From NCBI GenBank assembly GCA_016793415.1, contig JAEUMC010000982.1, positions 1 to 7,796 on the forward strand: a DNA stretch of 7,796 bases, in the 5' to 3' direction. This document shows, in pieces, positions 5,764-7,796 of the stretch (position 1 is its first letter; each line of letters opens with the position of its first letter). Under the pieces are notes generated by a model that was not told the DNA's origin, ran no database searches, and saw only the letters and a program-made list of their open reading frames with translations. A program made the position numbers and the translations under genes. Source of the DNA: Devosia sp. GTDB taxonomy: Bacteria; Pseudomonadota; Alphaproteobacteria; Rhizobiales; Devosiaceae.

Positions 5764-7005
5764 CTACAGCCCCAGCGCCCGCAGCAAGCCCCTGTCCGGC
5801 TCCGCCGGCCCGACGGGCACGATGACGCTCATGCCGTGCGGGTTGGAATATTCCCAGATCGCCCACGGGATGGCATGGCTTTCCGCCGCCTCGCGCACCG
5901 CCGTGAGGTAGCGCAGCCGATCGGCATCGAAGGCGCCCATGCGGCCATCCGGGCTCATCAGGATCACCCCGAATTCGCCCATGAACAGCCGCTCGGGCGC
6001 AATGCCGTTCGCCTTGGCCCAGTCCACCGCCTCGCCGAGGCGCGCCGTGACCTGCGCCTCGCCCCAGTCCTCGGCGAAATACTCCTCGATCGCCCCGCCG
6101 ACCGCGTCGAGGGTGCGCGCCTGTTCCGCCTCGCTGAGCCCCGCCGCCATCATGTGCGCCTTCAGCATTTCAACCGTCAGCTCGGCCGAGCCTGATGTCG
6201 CCGGCCATGGCAGCCCCGAGGCGAAATCCCCCGCAACGTCGGAGCGCTGATGGGTGAAGCTGTGCGGCTCGTACATATGGAAGCTGTAGAGGATGTCGGG
6301 GTCGTCGAAGTCCGGGCGGAGATCGGTGAGCCCGGTGACGCTGCCGCCGCAGGCGCCGGTGGCGACGATGGTGAGCTCGGCACTGACGGCGCGGATCGCC
6401 GCGGCCGTTCGCTTCATGATCTCCTGCCAGTCCTCGCTGCCGCTGGCATCGCACGGGTAATGCGCCGGCTCGTTATAGGGCTCGATCGCCACCTGATCGG
6501 CCCCCAGCGGCGCAAGCATACCGGCCACGTCGGCGACCATCGCAATATAGCCGGCGACCGAGGCGGCGCCGGCCGGGGCATTGACCACGTCGGGACCATA
6601 TTGCGGCACCTGCGACACCGAATGCAGGTTGAACACCACCCTCAGGTCGGCGGCGAGCAGCTTGCGCACCGCGTCCGACAGCACCGCCAGTGCTTCGGCG
6701 CGCCGCGCCCCCTGGCTCGCCAGCAGCGGGCCCGGATCGACCGTCAGCCGCACATAGTCGAAGCCGAGTGCCCTCACGTCGGCGAGCGGATCGCTGGTCG
6801 GCCAGTCACTGGCCGGGCGGCTCTGCGCCAGCCAGGCCTCGACCGATTGATAGGGCGGCCAGCGATAGCTGCCATCGGCGGCGAGCGGCGACCAGTTGAG
6901 CCACTCGTGGATGTTGACCCCGCGTTGCAGCGGCAGGGGCGCTGCCTGCGCCGCCCCGGCCAAGAGCCCCAGCAGCAACACCGTCGCCCGCCACATCGTC
7001 GCCAT
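5764..7005 (-). CDS. Exported GH5-type glycoside hydrolase (cellulase-like)
   Basis: A 413-residue protein with a Sec signal peptide (MATMWRATVLLLGLLAGAAQA, likely cut after residue 21 or 22), so it acts in the periplasm or outside. The mature part is a (beta/alpha)8 GH5 domain of about the usual length. Conserved active-site features in order: GVNIHEWLNW (29-38), Arg86 in YVRLTV, His128 in FNLHS, Asn178-Glu179 (acid/base) in AIEPYNEP, His243/Tyr245 in YSFHMYEP, Glu344 (nucleophile) in MGEFG, and Trp384 in WAIWEY. All are intact, so it should be an active retaining beta-glycanase. Linkage specificity (beta-1,4, beta-1,3 or other) is not readable. Start ATG 7003-7005 is well supported: GGAGG lies five bases upstream on the minus strand. 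It is the only gene on its strand here, divergent from the heparinase-family gene. By analogy with glycanases in other exopolysaccharide loci it may trim or release the local polymer. Confidence 0.88.
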   Translation of the reverse strand: MATMWRATVLLLGLLAGAAQAAPLPLQRGVNIHEWLNWSPLAADGSYRWPPYQSVEAWLAQSRPASDWPTSDPLADVRALGFDYVRLTVDPGPLLASQGARRAEALAVLSDAVRKLLAADLRVVFNLHSVSQVPQYGPDVVNAPAGAASVAGYIAMVADVAGMLAPLGADQVAIEPYNEPAHYPCDASGSEDWQEIMKRTAAAIRAVSAELTIVATGACGGSVTGLTDLRPDFDDPDILYSFHMYEPHSFTHQRSDVAGDFASGLPWPATSGSAELTVEMLKAHMMAAGLSEAEQARTLDAVGGAIEEYFAEDWGEAQVTARLGEAVDWAKANGIAPERLFMGEFGVILMSPDGRMGAFDADRLRYLTAVREAAESHAIPWAIWEYSNPHGMSVIVPVGPAEPDRGLLRALGL

Positions 7006-7118
7006 CGCCCCCTCCGTTCCGTCGGCGGCGATGTTAACCGCGCGATGCGATAGCGAGGTTTCACCAGCGCCGAAATCGCCGCCTATGGTGTATCAGACGT
7101 CAAACGCTGGGAGCGCCG
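7006..7118. other. Divergent intergenic region with candidate promoter
   Basis: This 113-base gap separates the minus-strand hydrolase from the plus-strand heparinase-family gene. On the plus strand TTCACC (7060-7065) and TATGGT (7084-7089), 18 bases apart, each match 4 of 6 sigma-70 positions and would start transcription about 20-25 bases before the ATG. No convincing pair is seen on the minus strand. A TTAACC half-site occurs at 7034-7039. The ribosome binding sites of both flanking genes lie at the edges: CCTCC at 7011-7015 (GGAGG on the minus strand) and GGGAG at 7109-7113. Confidence 0.3.
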
Positions 7119-7796
7119 ATGAAGCTCGGCTGGTACATCAACCGACTGCGCAGCATGGAGCCGGCCGAGGTGCTGCACCGCCTCGGCGAAGCCGTGAAGA
7201 AGCGCGCCTCGAGGGGCCGGCACGAGGGCTGGGCCCGCTATCCCGCGCCCGCGCGGCTCCCTGCCCTGCCCGGCCTCGATGAACGCATCCTCGCCGCCGA
7301 TGCGGCGACCCGCGCCGCCATCGCCGCGGCTGCCGCCGGCACGCTCGCCGGCCAGTTCAGCGCCCTGGGGCGCGCCTGGCCCCGGCGCGACGCCGCCAAT
7401 CTGTTCCCCGAAGCGCTGTGGCAGTTCGATCCGGTGACCGGCGGCACCTGGCCGGGCCCCGAGACCTACGCTCTCGACATCGATTTCCGGCACGACGGCC
7501 GCCGCGGCGACATCAAGTATGTCTGGGAAATCAACCGGCTGCAGTTCCTCGTGCCGCTCGCCGCGGAGCTCCTGCTGACCAGGAACCCAGCCGCCGGCGC
7601 CGCCATCGAGGCGACCCTCGCCAGCTGGCACGCCGCCAATCCGCCGTTCCGCGGGCCCGGCTGGGCGTCGGGTATCGAGGTGGCGCTGCGCGCCATCAGC
7701 CTCATCATCGTGGCGAGCCTCGTCGGCCACGAGCTCGGCCCCGCGGCACAGCGGCAGCTCGGCGAAATCCTCGCCGCCAGCCGCTTCTGGCTGCCG
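7119..7796 (+). CDS. Heparinase II/III-family protein, N-terminal part
   Basis: ATG 7119 follows GGGAG (7109-7113) at a five-base spacing, and the frame stays open for 226 codons to the right edge; the rest of the gene is outside. The N-terminus (WYINRLRSMEPAEVLHRLGE, 5-24) and the block DIKYVWEINRLQFLVPLAAE (131-150) match the Hepar_II/III N-terminal alpha/alpha-toroid domain, as does the WHAANPP...GWASGIEVALRAIS region (170-194). Full-length relatives are about 550-650 residues and add a C-terminal beta-sandwich domain. Known members are polysaccharide lyases that cleave uronic-acid-containing glycans; relatives in exopolysaccharide clusters often lack characterised activity. No signal peptide is visible, so cytoplasmic location is suggested but not proven. 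Its catalytic residues cannot be fully checked because the gene is cut. It may process the same polymer as the neighbouring hydrolase, implying, weakly, that the glycan contains uronic acids. Confidence 0.85.
   Translation, partial: MKLGWYINRLRSMEPAEVLHRLGEAVKKRASRGRHEGWARYPAPARLPALPGLDERILAADAATRAAIAAAAAGTLAGQFSALGRAWPRRDAANLFPEALWQFDPVTGGTWPGPETYALDIDFRHDGRRGDIKYVWEINRLQFLVPLAAELLLTRNPAAGAAIEATLASWHAANPPFRGPGWASGIEVALRAISLIIVASLVGHELGPAAQRQLGEILAASRFWLP

Overview
The window is a GC-rich (roughly two-thirds G+C by eye) bacterial segment with strong G/C third-position bias. It is devoted to surface or exopolysaccharide metabolism. Codon use, the protein families present and occasional TTAA-type motifs fit an alphaproteobacterium, probably Hyphomicrobiales (a Devosia-like organism is a guess from gene style, not shown). 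I see no rRNA, tRNA, CRISPR array, transposase or phage gene.

Layout, left to right. (1) 3' end of a plus-strand WecG/TagA/CpsF-type glycosyltransferase. (2) A hairpin terminator in a convergent gap. (3) A complete minus-strand MOP/Wzx-type polysaccharide flippase (GTG start), with a run of four short stem-loops in its leader. (4) A divergent plus-strand block: a GT4 glycosyltransferase, a FemAB/GNAT-like acyltransferase, a 45-codon ORF made of three 15-residue tandem repeats, and a CapK/PaaK-like adenylate-forming enzyme. The repeat ORF's stop overlaps the CapK start as ATGA. (5) A hairpin in the next convergent gap. (6) A minus-strand secreted GH5-type glycoside hydrolase with all expected catalytic residues. 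(7) A divergently transcribed heparinase II/III-family protein that runs off the right edge.

Together the genes look like part of an extracellular polysaccharide locus. Glycosyltransferases (GT26-type and GT4) would assemble a lipid-linked repeat unit and the flippase would move it across the inner membrane. The CapK-like enzyme could activate a carboxylate that the FemAB-like enzyme transfers as an acyl or aminoacyl decoration. The exported GH5 hydrolase and the heparinase-type protein could trim, release or recycle the polymer. No polymerase, chain-length regulator, outer-membrane exporter or initiating phosphoglycosyltransferase lies in the window; they may flank it.

The most unusual item is the 45-bp x3 repeat at 4178-4312, wedged between the acyltransferase and the CapK-like gene. 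It is open in two frames, and its first unit resembles the 5' end of the following gene. The second is the chain of four hairpins with A-rich loops just before the flippase ribosome binding site.
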